Source of the DNA: Schoenoplectus triqueter
Taxonomy: Eukaryota > Streptophyta > Magnoliopsida > Poales > Cyperaceae
DNA length: 27,630 nucleotides
Assembly: GCA_964058805.1 (NCBI GenBank)
Contig: CAXKVV010001286.1
Location: forward strand, 1-27,630
Direction of reading: 5' to 3'
In this document: piece by piece, positions 1-9,112 of the stretch
Position numbering within the stretch: the first letter of the stretch is position 1
Layout: every line of letters starts with the position of its first letter
Notes under the pieces: generated by a model
The model's input: the letters and a program-made list of their open reading frames with translations, nothing else
What the model was told of the DNA's origin: nothing
The model's database searches: none
Made by a program: the position numbers and the translations under genes

Positions 1-2099
1 CAAGCTCAACTTCACAAAGCAGCCAGCAAACAGAAACTGATGATGACAAAATGATTGCAATTGTCCTCTCAGAAGAGTATGCCAATTTGGATAATGCTGT
101 TGCCAAACGACTATCTAGTCTCTCTTCTATACCTGTAACAAACCCTATCAGCTCCCTCCTCCCTCCCTCCCTCTCCCTCTCTCACTCTCTCTCTCAGTGT
201 CTCAATTCAACATTATCCTAAAATTTATATGTCATGAAACTTACGTGGATTTTTGTGGTATTTTTAGCATGTGCCTCGCATAAATACTTGCGTTCCCAAT
301 TACAACGATGCTAGTTTCGACCATGAGCGCCTTTTCCAAAGGTACCAGTGTAAATCCTTTTACAATTTGGAATTGTGCTTGTTCTCACAATCTCAGAACA
401 ATGAAAGGCTAAAGGAGTTTCTGTCAGGTTAAGTGCATATGGTCTACAAGAAGTAAAAGTCTCTGGAGATGGAAATTGCCAGGTGAATAAATTTTGTTTC
501 TTTACTTTGCATTTTTTTCCCTATTTCCAACTTTTTTTGCGTTTACTAATTACTCTTGGGGACAGTTCCGTGCACTGTCAGATCAATTATTCAGGTCACC
601 AGAATACCATAGAAATGTGCGCAAGGAGGTCGTGCATCAGGTGCTGCCTCTTGTTTTTTTACACCCTTGAAGTAACACCTGTCTATTTTTTTTTTCTAAT
701 TACTGAACTAGCATTTGTCATCTACTGCAGCTTAAAGAGTTTCGGACCTTGTATGAAGGATACGTACCAATGAAGTACAAGCGATACTGTAAGAAAATGC
801 GCAAGTAGGTGATCCGGGTTCTTCTTTATTATTAATATTTTCTTTTTGGTTTTTGTTGGAGTAACAAAGGCACTATGTCTTTGAGGGACCAAAATTGTGA
901 CATACCTTTTGCAACTCTAAATTGCAATTTTATTTCAACAGATCCGGTGAATGGGGAGATCATGTAACACTACAAGCAGCAGCTGACAAGGTAAAACAAT
1001 TGGCAATGAAGTTTTTTTTTATTGGAGGTCACATGGCAGTTGTTATTTTATTTATTTATATTTTTTTGGGACATGGGGGTCTTCATTTACAGTTAATTAA
1101 ATAATTTTGTTCATGACGTGACAATAAGCATTTGCCCTTATTATGTTTGATTTTTATGGTATGTCAACAGTATAATTTGTAATGATCGTGCTTCATTTTC
1201 TCTATTCTTTTTCCTCGCTTCTATTAACTTTTCTTTCTGCTTATTTGTTTTTTTATCTGAATTTGTTAGTTGTGTTTAATCTATTTACATCCCTGTGTAG
1301 TTTTTACCTACTTTGTGATTAAATAATTAAATTTGATTTGAACAGTTCGTAGCAAAGATATGTCTCTTGACGTCATTCAGAGATACTTGTTTTGTTGAAA
1401 TAATTCCACAATCTCAAGCTCCCGAAAGAGGTAAATTATTGTAATCATGTTGATTTGGATCATGGATTAAGGCCAAGGCTACTTGCCTGACGTCTCTTTA
1501 GAAGCCCATTTCATACCGGTACCATATTCTGCCAGTTGTTTACCATACATATGGCTTGGGTTAATCAGCCTTCCCTGTGTTTACAATACATATATGGTTT
1601 GGATTTGGTCATTCTTTGTTTTGTGCTTTTATGTTGTGGGCTGAGGTCACCGTTGACAGACTTGTTAAGAAAGAAATCAAGACCAATAGCACTTGACCCA
1701 AACAAAAAGTTGTTCAGTACAGATCTTGACCAGTAGATACCAGTATTTTGATCACATGCAGTTTGCAGGTAGGTAGGTAGTCTCTTCTTTGCATATGCAA
1801 TGTATCATTTGTTGGGAGCACGTCTACCTTTTATCTTTCTAGCTGTGGTCAGTGGCTTCATCTTTGTTTACATTTATCTGTCACTGTTTTTCTGCAGAGC
1901 TATGGCTAAGCTTTTGGTCAGAAGTTCACTACAATTCACTATATGATGCCCAAGGTCCATATTATATATATTATCCTTTGTTGCTAACTGTATATAGTTT
2001 GCTTTATACTCTTATGTATTCACTAAATTCATTACTTTTTATGATTTTGAAGAACTTGAGGTGAGATCCAAGCCTAGGAAGAAGCATTGGCTCTTTTAG
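1..2099 (+). CDS. OTU-family cysteine deubiquitinase, 5'-partial, nine exons visible
   Basis: The product removes ubiquitin from proteins; the likely class is the plant OTU9-12 group, probably cytosolic or nuclear since no signal peptide or membrane segment is seen. The exons I read are 1-134, 268-341, 428-482, 566-640, 731-804, 942-990, 1346-1430, 1898-1954 and 2053-2099. All introns begin GT and end AG, and the joined frame is open for 215 residues to TAG at 2097-2099. Catalytic Asp and Cys lie in VSGDGNCQFRAL (Asp83 and Cys86, counted from the first full codon) and catalytic His in WSEVHYNSLYD (His192). Other conserved blocks are YVPMKYKRY, GEWGDHVTLQAAAD and KICLLTSFRDTCFVEIIPQ. The C-terminus ends RKKHWLF. 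Family members are usually a little over 200 residues, so only a short N-terminal piece is probably missing. The weakest junction is the acceptor of the last exon, which has a poor pyrimidine tract. The assignment rests on recalled family motifs. Confidence 0.9.
135..267 (+). other. OTU intron with CT-rich microsatellite
   Basis: This is a GT-AG intron between the first two visible OTU exons. Positions about 152-197 are almost pure C and T, first as CTCC repeats and then as CT dinucleotides. The tract lies early in the intron, not next to the acceptor, so it is more than an ordinary polypyrimidine tract. It is a likely length-variable marker. Confidence 0.7.
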
Positions 2100-3742
2100 G
2101 CTGTCTACCACTGTTTGATGATTTCGTGATTGACCTACTGGTAGAAGCTCAGGGTGTGCTGTTTTTACTTTCCTCTCTTGCGATTGCTGAGATGCATGCT
2201 TAGATATATTATACTGGTATGCATAAATATGATGTATTTCTTATTGTTTTATATATTGATTCCTTTCCTCAGCTCTTTGAGCTTCTCATCCTGATGGGAA
2301 TGTATTTTGTATATATGTACACTGCATTGAGTTATTTCTGATTTGTTCTATCTTCTGGTGTGTAAACTGTACAATTTGAAGTTATTATTCAGTAATGCAT
2401 ATAAGATGTACATCTGAATTGATGTTTCAGAACCCGTATACAGATGCAATGAAATCATCACTCACAATCTATGTTCCAACCACGACTAGTGCTAGACAAT
2501 TGAACCTCTGGACTAACAACATTGCCAGACTACCAGTTGCAGCATCCTCTTCCACTAAAGTGAGGCAACTAAGAATACTTGATCTTCTAGTTGCTCTCTC
2601 TTTCATCTCTTTTCAATCTTTTGAAGGAGACAAATTCGCAATTCAAATCTGCGCCAATTAAGTTTCATCAAATAAATTCTGCCAGTACTTTTTTGACTAA
2701 TTATTACTGCGAACAATTAAGTGTGGCGGTTCTCCGACAAGTATTTAATGATAGTCTGTCTGTTCTATTCTAATTGAGGATTTTAATGTTCAGCTCGTAT
2801 GTTTTATTATTCACTTCAAATATCTTATCGTTTAAATTAAATACTTTGTTGTTGTCACTTGTCAGTTCCAGGCTTCCAGCCACTTGGGTTATGTCTTTTG
2901 TTGTTAAGTTTAAATATTCAATCAGTCAGTCTGTATTCTTAATAATTATTTCGTTTAAACTTTTTAGAGAGGTGTTTTGACTTATTAAAATAATCTTTTC
3001 TAGTCATAATAGCGGCAAATATAGTTGGTAGCAACAACGTAATAGCGTTAATATATCAAATCTCATTGGGAAAAGGTATGTCATTAGATTTAATAGATTA
3101 TTTTAACTAATGAAGTTTGGACTTTGGAGCATTATGCTGCACGATATAGTTAATACACGTGAATTATGTCCGAATCTAATTTGAATCGCTGGCCTACCAC
3201 AATTAACAATGGCCATGCATGTTCGGAATAAATTGTAGCGTCCCCTTCATTAACCGGGCCGCTCCTTTTTATGGCGTCCGGGTCATCAAACGCCACCGTC
3301 GAGGCGTCGATCGGCACTGGTGGGTGGGCATGCGCTTGGCACCCAGCGTTTGCTGAATCCACATCTTTTGTACTATTTTACAATGTGAAATGTCGCCGAA
3401 ACTCTAGTTTTAACGGACCTCTGTGAATCTAAATATGACCGTTTTCTTTTCTTTTGTTGTCTTCATTTTCTTTGGTTTTGAACTGTCCACTGCTAATTTC
3501 ATTAAAAAAGCAGTATTACAGAGGATACTGATCTGCTTTCGCTACTCAGAATTTGCTCTCGTGTGTGTTCCTCAATTAAGCTGCTTCATTTAGTTTATTT
3601 TCATGCACTGAATACAAAAAAAAAATATAAGCTCATGTTAATTTCATTAAAAATTAAAACATCCCATAGGCAAGAAATAACGAATACCAAAAATTTTGTA
3701 ACAATTAGAACTCTATTATACCCCTTAAAATTTTCTGTTTAG
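2100..3742. other. OTU 3' flank and intergenic DNA without a recognised gene
   Basis: The first part, to about 2400, is the probable 3' UTR and terminator region of the OTU gene, with T-rich and TGTATATATGTA-like sequence near 2310 that fits plant far-upstream polyadenylation elements. The rest is AT-rich. A short GC-richer patch at about 3190-3360 gives an open frame on the minus strand, but it resembles no family I know and has no splice or promoter context. A G-box-like CACGTG occurs near 3158. I see no other supported feature. Confidence 0.5.
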
Positions 3743-3872
3743 GTGTCTACAAAACATCAAATTAATGAAAAATTATTGGTAGAGATTTCAAGTGGCGATG
3801 CGCTGCTGGATTTGCTTTCAATACAAGCCCTTGGCAGCAACTGCCAAATTTTCAAAAAAAAAAAAAAAAAAA
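3743..3872 (+). other. Possible orphan exon or retroposed 3' end: coding-like stretch, hairpin, poly(A)
   Basis: After a good acceptor-like sequence (TTTTCTGTTTAG, ending at 3742) a frame reads STKHQINEKLLVEISSGDA and on through DLLSIQALGSNCQIF to 3853, with unusually protein-like composition for this region. Near its end is a perfect 7-bp-stem hairpin, TTGGCAG-CAA-CTGCCAA, at 3831-3847. A 19-base A run at 3854-3872 and a GA-repeat to about 3900 follow directly. This could be an exon remnant, or the 3' end of a retroposed transcript with its poly(A) tail. I do not recognise the protein, and no neighbouring exon is visible. Confidence 0.25.
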
Positions 3873-3902
3873 CAGAGAGAGAGAGAGAGAGGAAGAGAGA
3901 GA
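3873..3902. repeat. (GA)n microsatellite after an A tract
   Basis: Alternating GA with one AAGA interruption follows directly on the A run at 3854-3872. It is a simple-sequence repeat and likely length-polymorphic. Confidence 0.85.
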
Positions 3903-3969
3903 CGGGGGATATCAGAAGTACAGGGATTTAGAATCGAACAGAGAGAATAAAATTCGAAACTCTTTTGAA

Positions 3970-4306
3970 AAGGAGGGAGGATTATTTTGACAATAGACTA
4001 TTAAATATATATCAAAAAAATTAAAAATTAAAATTATTATTTTATTTATAGATTGATGGTATTTTAATTTCATGTAATTTCATTATAGTTCGATGCTCCA
4101 TCAAAGAAAGTTAAATTAAAATCATTATAAATTATATAAATTTTTGATGATTTTTGATAGACTAGCAAACGATAATAAAATTAAATGAAAATTCAAACAA
4201 TATTAATCTATAAGTACATATCTATAAATATTTTTATTTTAAAAAAGTGTATATTTATTTAAAAAAATTATTATTAAAATTGTCAAAAATTCTCTCTAAT
4301 TGGGGA
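3970..4306. mobile_element. MITE family A, degenerate copy 1
   Basis: This is the most diverged of three related elements; the others are at 12025-12394 and 14765-15132. The left end carries ATTATTTTGACAAT and the right end the inverted ATTGTCAAAAAT. Inside, the arm containing TAGATTGATGG, TTTCATTATAG and CCATCAAAGA is mirrored by TTTGATAGACTA, CAAACGATAATAAAATT and TTAATCTATAA, which gives a foldback structure. The outermost GGATC block kept by the other copies is mostly lost. It has no coding capacity, so movement would have needed a transposase supplied elsewhere. Confidence 0.6.
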
Positions 4307-4558
4307 AGTACGAAATGTTTTTAATGCATCAGTAACTTTTTTGAAAATTAAAATTTTTCGAGAGGTGTATAGTATAGGAAAGGGAGAGGCCGTTAATTTT
4401 ACATCAAAATTCGTACTTTTAACAGACTCCGAAATCGAGATTCACACTTTTAATGATTATTACGAATTTCGCTGCAAAATCAACAGCCCGAAAACCTTTC
4501 AAACTAATTTTTGAGTTCGAAGAGCTGCAGATCTACCACGAGCGCGAGGAATCTATAT

Positions 4559-4675
4559 CCTCTGCTGCGCTGTACCGTGCGGCGCAACACGTGGCCGTTG
4601 GATTTTCTCATTATTTGAGTCAACACAGATCTCAAAATAATCCAACGATCTACGTGTTGTGCTACGCAGCAGAGG
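4559..4675. mobile_element. Small foldback element (117 bp)
   Basis: The ends are perfect 11-bp inverted repeats, CCTCTGCTGCG and CGCAGCAGAGG. Further in, CAACACGT and CGTTGGATT on the left pair with AATCCAACG and ACGTGTTG on the right. The central CTCATTATTTGAG is itself nearly palindromic. The whole unit could fold into one long imperfect hairpin. I could not identify a clean target duplication. Open frames across it on both strands are a by-product of the symmetry and not genes. Confidence 0.6.
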
Positions 4676-4760
4676 AACATGACTCGAGTGCAGGAGGATG
4701 ATATTTGAAGAGGAGCCGGACGCCATCAAATAGATAGAGACGGCCGTTAACACAGGGTGG

Positions 4761-4768
4761 GACGCCAC
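4761..4768 (+). repeat. Left target-site duplication of the hAT-like element at 4769
   Basis: GACGCCAC here matches AACGCCAC at 5578-5585 in seven of eight bases. An 8-bp duplication is the hallmark of hAT transposition. Confidence 0.75.
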
Positions 4769-5577
4769 TAGAGTATTGAAATGGACCGGACGGTCCGACC
4801 CGTCCCGGACCGGACCGGACCGGACCGTGGCCGGACCGTGCCCTATCACGGTCCGGTCCAACGGTGGGTCGGTCCTCCCTTCACCCGAAAATGGACCGTG
4901 CCGACCCGTGGACCGGACCGGACCGGACCGTGGAACGTGCGGGACCGTGGACCGGACCGTCCCGGACCGGACCGTGTAAAAATGAAAATAACAATTAGTG
5001 TTTTATGTGTAGTTTTAAATAAAATAAAAATAACAATAGTTATTGGTGTAGTAAAAAAATATTTTAGATAACATCAAAATATAATAACTATTATGTGTAG
5101 TTTTAAATAAAATGAAAATAACAATAATTATTGGTGTAGTAAAAAAAATGTTCTAGATAACATCAAAATATAATAACTCATCTCATTTTTAATTAAACAT
5201 GTTGATAAAAAAATTTCATTGTATTTTCAAAATTATAATTTTCTGAAATTTCATTTTTTTACAATTTTTTTATTTTTTTAGTACTATTAGATTTTTAAAC
5301 AATTAAAAATAATAATTCGAATTAGTTAAAAATTATTATTAAAAATATGATAAATTATATTTTTTTTCAATTTATAAAAAAGTTATTTGGACCGGATCGG
5401 ACCGTGGACCGTCCCGGACTGTCCCGTGGGGGTCCGGCCCCCGGGGGCCAACGGTGGGACGGGTTCGGGTTTTTTGAATTTGGACCGTCTTGGACCGGAC
5501 CGTGCGAACCGTGCAGGACCGTGGACCGTCCGGATTTGAACCGGACTGGTCCAGACCGGACTGTGTTCAATACTCTA
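4769..5577. mobile_element. Non-autonomous hAT-like element with GGACCG arrays (809 bp)
   Basis: The termini are a perfect 12-bp inverted repeat, TAGAGTATTGAA and TTCAATACTCTA, bordered by an 8-bp target duplication with one mismatch. Both ends (about 4782-4978 and 5388-5565) are very GC-rich and packed with GGACCG or its complement CGGTCC; the centre (4980-5385) is very AT-rich. The two GC-rich parts also share a motif in the same orientation, CCAACGGTGGG, at about 4857 and 5449. No transposase is encoded; open frames through the GC-rich parts read only Arg/Gly/Pro/Asp-type repeats and are artefacts. Short repeated subterminal motifs are typical transposase-binding sites in hAT elements, so that role is inferred here. 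Confidence 0.8.
5003..5178. repeat. 88-bp tandem duplication inside the hAT-like element
   Basis: Two adjacent copies begin at 5003 and 5091 with TTATGTGTAGTTTTAAATAA and run through ATAACATCAAAATATAATAA. They differ by only a few substitutions, so the duplication is fairly recent compared with the element itself. Confidence 0.8.
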
Positions 5578-5585
5578 AACGCCAC
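5578..5585 (+). repeat. Right target-site duplication of the hAT-like element at 4769
   Basis: AACGCCAC matches the left copy GACGCCAC except at the first base. Confidence 0.75.
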
Positions 5586-6338
5586 TGAAGTGACTGAAAG
5601 GAAGCGTGTGGAGAAAAGTGGGACGCTAGTTTCAATATCATCAGCTCGTGAAGCGTTGCTTTTTTATGAGAAAAAGGAAATGTAGTCAGCCGAAACAAAA
5701 AGAAATGTCATAAACAGGCACACAGCGCACCATACAAAAACGGAGCAACTCCTGTTGTAGGTTTTGTTGCTATGTTAGAATTTAATGCTTATATGATCTT
5801 ATTAATTGGGCATATAGTTCAACCTGAAGAAAAAGGGAAAATTAATATAACGTAATATATACAACGAGAGAATGTGATATTTGCATGTATTAGGAGAATA
5901 TAAATAATTTCTTTATTGCAGGTTTAGGACCTTTAGATGTAAATGCTTAATGATGTGCTTTGATTGAATTACTTATCAAAATAATTTTTGTTTTGGGGTT
6001 TTTGGTTGCTCGGTATTAATATGGAAGGGGAAATATAAAATAAAGGGTTTTCTAAAGGTTAATTTTCTAAATAAACAACATATTTTCCTATAGCCAGTTT
6101 ATTTTTAAGTCTCATTGGATTTTCCAAGGATCGTTAGGCTCATTATAATTTTTTTTTCAGCACCTATTTCTTTTTATTTATTAATACAAATTAGGTGCAC
6201 TATTAGTACCAAGTTGACTGTAGTGGAACAACATTCTTAATTGTTATGACACTTCCTTCAATGATTTTTGTTATCATTGGAACAAATCAGAGGTAATGTT
6301 TTGTTGGTGCTGCTTAATTACATTTTATTGTGTGGCAA
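5586..6338. other. Intergenic DNA before the aldolase pseudogene
   Basis: AT-rich, with no frame or motif that I can assign. It may hold decayed upstream introns or exons of the pseudogene starting at 6339, but I could not align any earlier part of that protein here. Confidence 0.4.
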
Positions 6339-7286
6339 GTGTCAATTACCGTGCATTATGACCATGGCAAATCAAAGACAGACCTGTTTGATGCCCTTGA
6401 GCAGGTGAGTGCTTGAAAATTTTATCATCTTGCCTGATATGCAGGTCCCGCATTATATGCCTAACTAACTGCTGTAACCTTTTGCAGGGTTTTGATTCAG
6501 TCATGGCAGATGGGTCCCACCTCCCATTGGATGAAAATATATCATACACCAAGTTCATATCATCTTTGGCTCATGGGTTAACAGTTGAGGAGTATGAATC
6601 AAAATGCAACTTAGGTTGTTTAAGTATTTTGTTTTATTTACTGGTAATTTTGTGATCGCATAATGCTCGAGTGCCAAAATTGGAAAAAAAAAATAGCATA
6701 TTTGACCATTCATACTTCACCCAAAATGCCTTAATTGATTACCATTAAATACTATTTATTTTGATAGTGAAGGCTGCAAAGTTTATGGATGAGACGAATA
6801 TTGATTTCCTAGCTGTGTATATTGGAAATGTTCACGGGAAATAACCACCCAGTGGTCCAAATTTACGATTAGATTTGTTAAAAGTACATAAATTTGATCT
6901 TTTTAAAGTGCATTTGGCATACTTTTCACCTTTCTCATATATAGTCTTGACAAGAGCTTCGTCATTTGACCATAGAAAAGAGAATTAGTTTGGTTCTCTA
7001 TGGAGCCTTTGGTCTTTCCCAGTACCTTGTAAAGATGCACTTCTCACTTCACAAATTTTGGTTTGTAATTCTATATTTGAATTTTTTTTCAATCTATAAG
7101 TTGTATTTTTTGCCAGGAATGCATAAACTTGGGTGTGAGAAAATTTAACGTGAATACTGATGTTAGAAGTGCTTCTTTAGAATCTCTGAAGAAACAACAG
7201 AAGGATTTGGTGCAAGTGATGGCTATGCTATGAAAGTCATTATTTCAGAGAAAATACACCTTTTTGGATTAGTTGGCAAAGCATAG
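6339..7286 (+). pseudogene. Class II (ketose-bisphosphate) aldolase-domain pseudogene, C-terminal part
   Basis: Successive exon-like blocks read as the C-terminal domain of the large plant ketose-bisphosphate aldolase class-II family protein. Block 6339-6404 reads SITVHYDHGKSKTDLFDAL, with the HxDHG motif. Block 6488-6604 reads GFDSVMADGSHLPLDE on to LTVEEYESK. Block 6767-6893 reads AAKFMDETNIDFLAVYIGN, VHGK, stop, then PPSGPNLRLDLLK. About 6951-7033 reads KRISLVLYGAFGLSQYLVK. About 7117-7286 reads ECINLGVRKFNVNTDVRS and ends EKIHLFGLVGKA-stop. Damage: TAA at 6842-6844 where an aromatic residue normally follows VHGK; a TGA near 6953; loss of the VEAELG-containing segment between SLAH and GLTVEEY; and a one-base frameshift near 7228. 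GT and AG splice borders survive, so this is a DNA-level copy and not a retrocopy. The dehydrogenase and kinase parts of the full protein are absent. Confidence 0.85.
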
Positions 7287-8180
7287 GCAAGATATAGCAA
7301 CAAAATCTTCATTTTTTCCTCCTCTTTTTTTTTTCTTTTTTTTGGACGGGGCGTGGGGTGGCGGATACACAAGGATATGTGCTTGATCGTGCAAGTTGGT
7401 AGGTACATAAATTTTGGTACTTACTGGTACCAGGTTTATTCTTTTTCAGTTGCTTTATTTTCTAACCTTTTTTTTTTCTCTTTTGCCCCTTCCTTTATGG
7501 GTTATGATCCTTGGGACGTCAACAACAAGCCTTTGGAGCTCTGATTTCAATTCTTTGAATTATATAATATTTTGAAAGCATCATTTATAATATGGAACGT
7601 AGTTTGTGAGTTATATGTCACTATTAACAAACTCATAGATAAACCAAGTCTAAAATTGAAGACTTGCAAAAAAAATCTTTTGCGACTATTTGAAAAGTTG
7701 ATCTTGATCATTCTTATTTATTTTTCCTTCATTAGTGAAGGCACAATTATATTATTTGTTTGTTTCAATGTATGTATTTTTGTTTATTTATCTTTTTGTA
7801 ATCTTGATTGGTTCCATGTAATTATAAGTGTTTTTTTAAAGAAACTATTTTCTTTTAAATAAATTTATAATTTATATTTTCATAATTTTTAAAAGCTTTT
7901 TTTACATTTAATTATTTAATTTAGAAATTAAAATATTATTTGTAAGAGTAAGAATAACTAATACAAGAAGAGCTCGCACCTTAAAAAAGATCCGTGCATA
8001 AGAATGGATATACTTTACTAGTAGTCCAAAATTTACCAAGCGATATATAAATAAAGATTATATAAAAAATCATTTGAATATATTTATTTTCTATAGATTT
8101 TATTTAGTTATTTATTTTTATTTTTAAACGATTTATTTTTGCTATCAATTTCTGCAACTATCGATATTTTGTATTCTTCT
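7287..8180. other. AT-rich intergenic DNA
   Basis: The stretch contains T-rich tracts near 7320-7340 and 7465-7480 and no gene I can support. Open frames here are short, rich in Phe, Leu and Ile, and typical of AT-rich noncoding DNA. Confidence 0.5.
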
Positions 8181-8362
8181 TTAGCTAATATAATTTCAGT
8201 TTAACCGATCAAACCGAATAAAATTTTGATTTATTCAATTTTCAGTTTAATTGATTGATATTTTTATAAATTTAATTTGATTCATAATCTAATAAACCGA
8301 ATAAAAATTCATATACATATTTTTAGTTAAGTTTGAACCAAACCAACCTTTACACTCCCCTA
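8180..8362. mobile_element. Truncated hAT-like element end
   Basis: The right side ends ACCTTTACACTCCCCTA, the inverted form of the TAGGGG-type terminus seen in the elements at 8386 and 23803. Inside it are repeated AACCGA and AAACCGAATAAA motifs near 8197-8222 and 8294-8302, comparable to subterminal repeats. I could not find a matching left end or a target duplication, so it is probably a partial copy. The hAT-like element at 8386 starts only 23 bases further on. Confidence 0.4.
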
Positions 8363-8377
8363 CTAACTGGTCGTATC

Positions 8378-8385
8378 GATGCAAG
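8378..8385 (+). repeat. Left target-site duplication of the hAT-like element at 8386
   Basis: GATGCAAG pairs with GATGCAAA at 8816-8823, seven of eight bases identical. Confidence 0.75.
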
Positions 8386-8815
8386 TAGGGGTGTCAATGG
8401 GTCGGGTTTGGGTTGGGTCACATTATTTTATTATTTTTCTTGACTGATCCGAACACGACCCGATTAAATTCGGATAAAAAAATCTTGATCCATACCCGAC
8501 CCGATGGGTCACCGGTCGACCCGACCGGTGTAAAATAATTATAATTTTAAGCAATAAAATATTAATTAATTAATAATTAATTAGTGTATAATTAGTATTT
8601 ATTTAAGGTTTAATTAGTACTAAATCATAAGATTACTTCAAAAAATATAATTAATCGGGTTGAACTGAACCCGACTAGACCCGATTCGGATCAAAAAAAT
8701 TAAACCCATATCTGACCCATTTATTTTCGAGTCATGTCGGATCGGGTTCAGATCGGATCGGGTTCAGATCGGATCGGATTAACCCGTTGGATCGGGTCAA
8801 GAATTGACAGCTCTA
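8386..8815. mobile_element. Non-autonomous hAT-like element with GGGTCG/GGATCG arrays (430 bp)
   Basis: The termini are TAGGGGTGTCAAT on the left and ATTGACAGCTCTA on the right, an imperfect inverted repeat flanked by an 8-bp duplication with one mismatch. Subterminal regions hold repeats of GGGTCGGGT, CCCGACCC and, near the right end, a short tandem array of GGATCGGGTTCAGATC. The centre is AT-rich and noncoding. Structure and duplication length both fit the hAT superfamily. Confidence 0.8.
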
Positions 8816-8823
8816 GATGCAAA
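8816..8823 (+). repeat. Right target-site duplication of the hAT-like element at 8386
   Basis: GATGCAAA, matching the left copy except at the last base. Confidence 0.75.
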
Positions 8824-8959
8824 TGAGAATTAAAGAGCTGATTAATATTTGTGCTCGGGTGAGAATCAATGGGCCTAATGTTCTCTTTTCCTTTCATCTG
8901 TTTTAGTTATTTCTGGGCTGAAGCTGTTAATATTTGGGCTGTTTAAAGGAAGGGGTAAA

Positions 8960-9078
8960 AAAGATCACTCTTTGACACACTGGTTATTTTCTTGACAATA
9001 TAATATATTTTTAATTAATTCGAAAAATACAAATAGTAAAAAAAAAATTATCAAAGTGGTTGATCTTATATTTTGGAT
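8960..9078. mobile_element. Probable remnant of MITE family A
   Basis: GATCACTCTTTGACACACTG followed by GTTATTTTCTTGACAAT resembles the left end of the intact copy at 12025 (GATCACTTGACAATGG, then TTATTTTGACAAT). ATTATCAAAGTGGTTGATC at about 9047-9065 could be the matching right end. The foldback interior is missing. It lies just upstream of the duplicated OTU fragment. Confidence 0.35.
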
Positions 9079-9112
9079 GGTATTTCAATCTAAATATAAT
9101 TTTATTATTTCC

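Noticed and set aside
342..427. Apparent frameshift and stop codons between LFQR and LSAYGL in the OTU gene.
   Set aside because: Removing 342-427 as a GT-AG intron restores a perfect frame (AG+G = Arg), so it is an intron and not damage.
483..1104. Open frames at 483-773 and 922-1104.
   Set aside because: They cross OTU introns and exons in mixed frames; the spliced OTU frame explains the coding signal.
1785..1803. Short GTAG tandem repeat in an OTU intron as a possible alternative splice acceptor/donor cluster.
   Set aside because: The clear acceptor at 1897 gives the conserved ELWLSFW junction, so the repeat needs no splicing role.
1536..2064. Small open frames inside the last OTU introns.
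   Set aside because: They consist of intron sequence; only 1898-1954 and 2053-2099 are coding, in the OTU frame.
3150..3362. Minus-strand frame of 70 residues in a GC-richer patch.
   Set aside because: No known family, no promoter or splice context, and the length is reachable by chance.
4553..5685. Several overlapping frames on both strands with Asp-Arg-Thr-Gly-Pro repeats.
   Set aside because: They are translations of the GGACCG arrays and of a foldback; the repeats keep frames open on both strands.
7223..7862. Frames of 60-96 residues downstream of the aldolase pseudogene.
   Set aside because: Strong Phe/Leu/Ile/Lys bias from AT-rich DNA and no recognisable motif.
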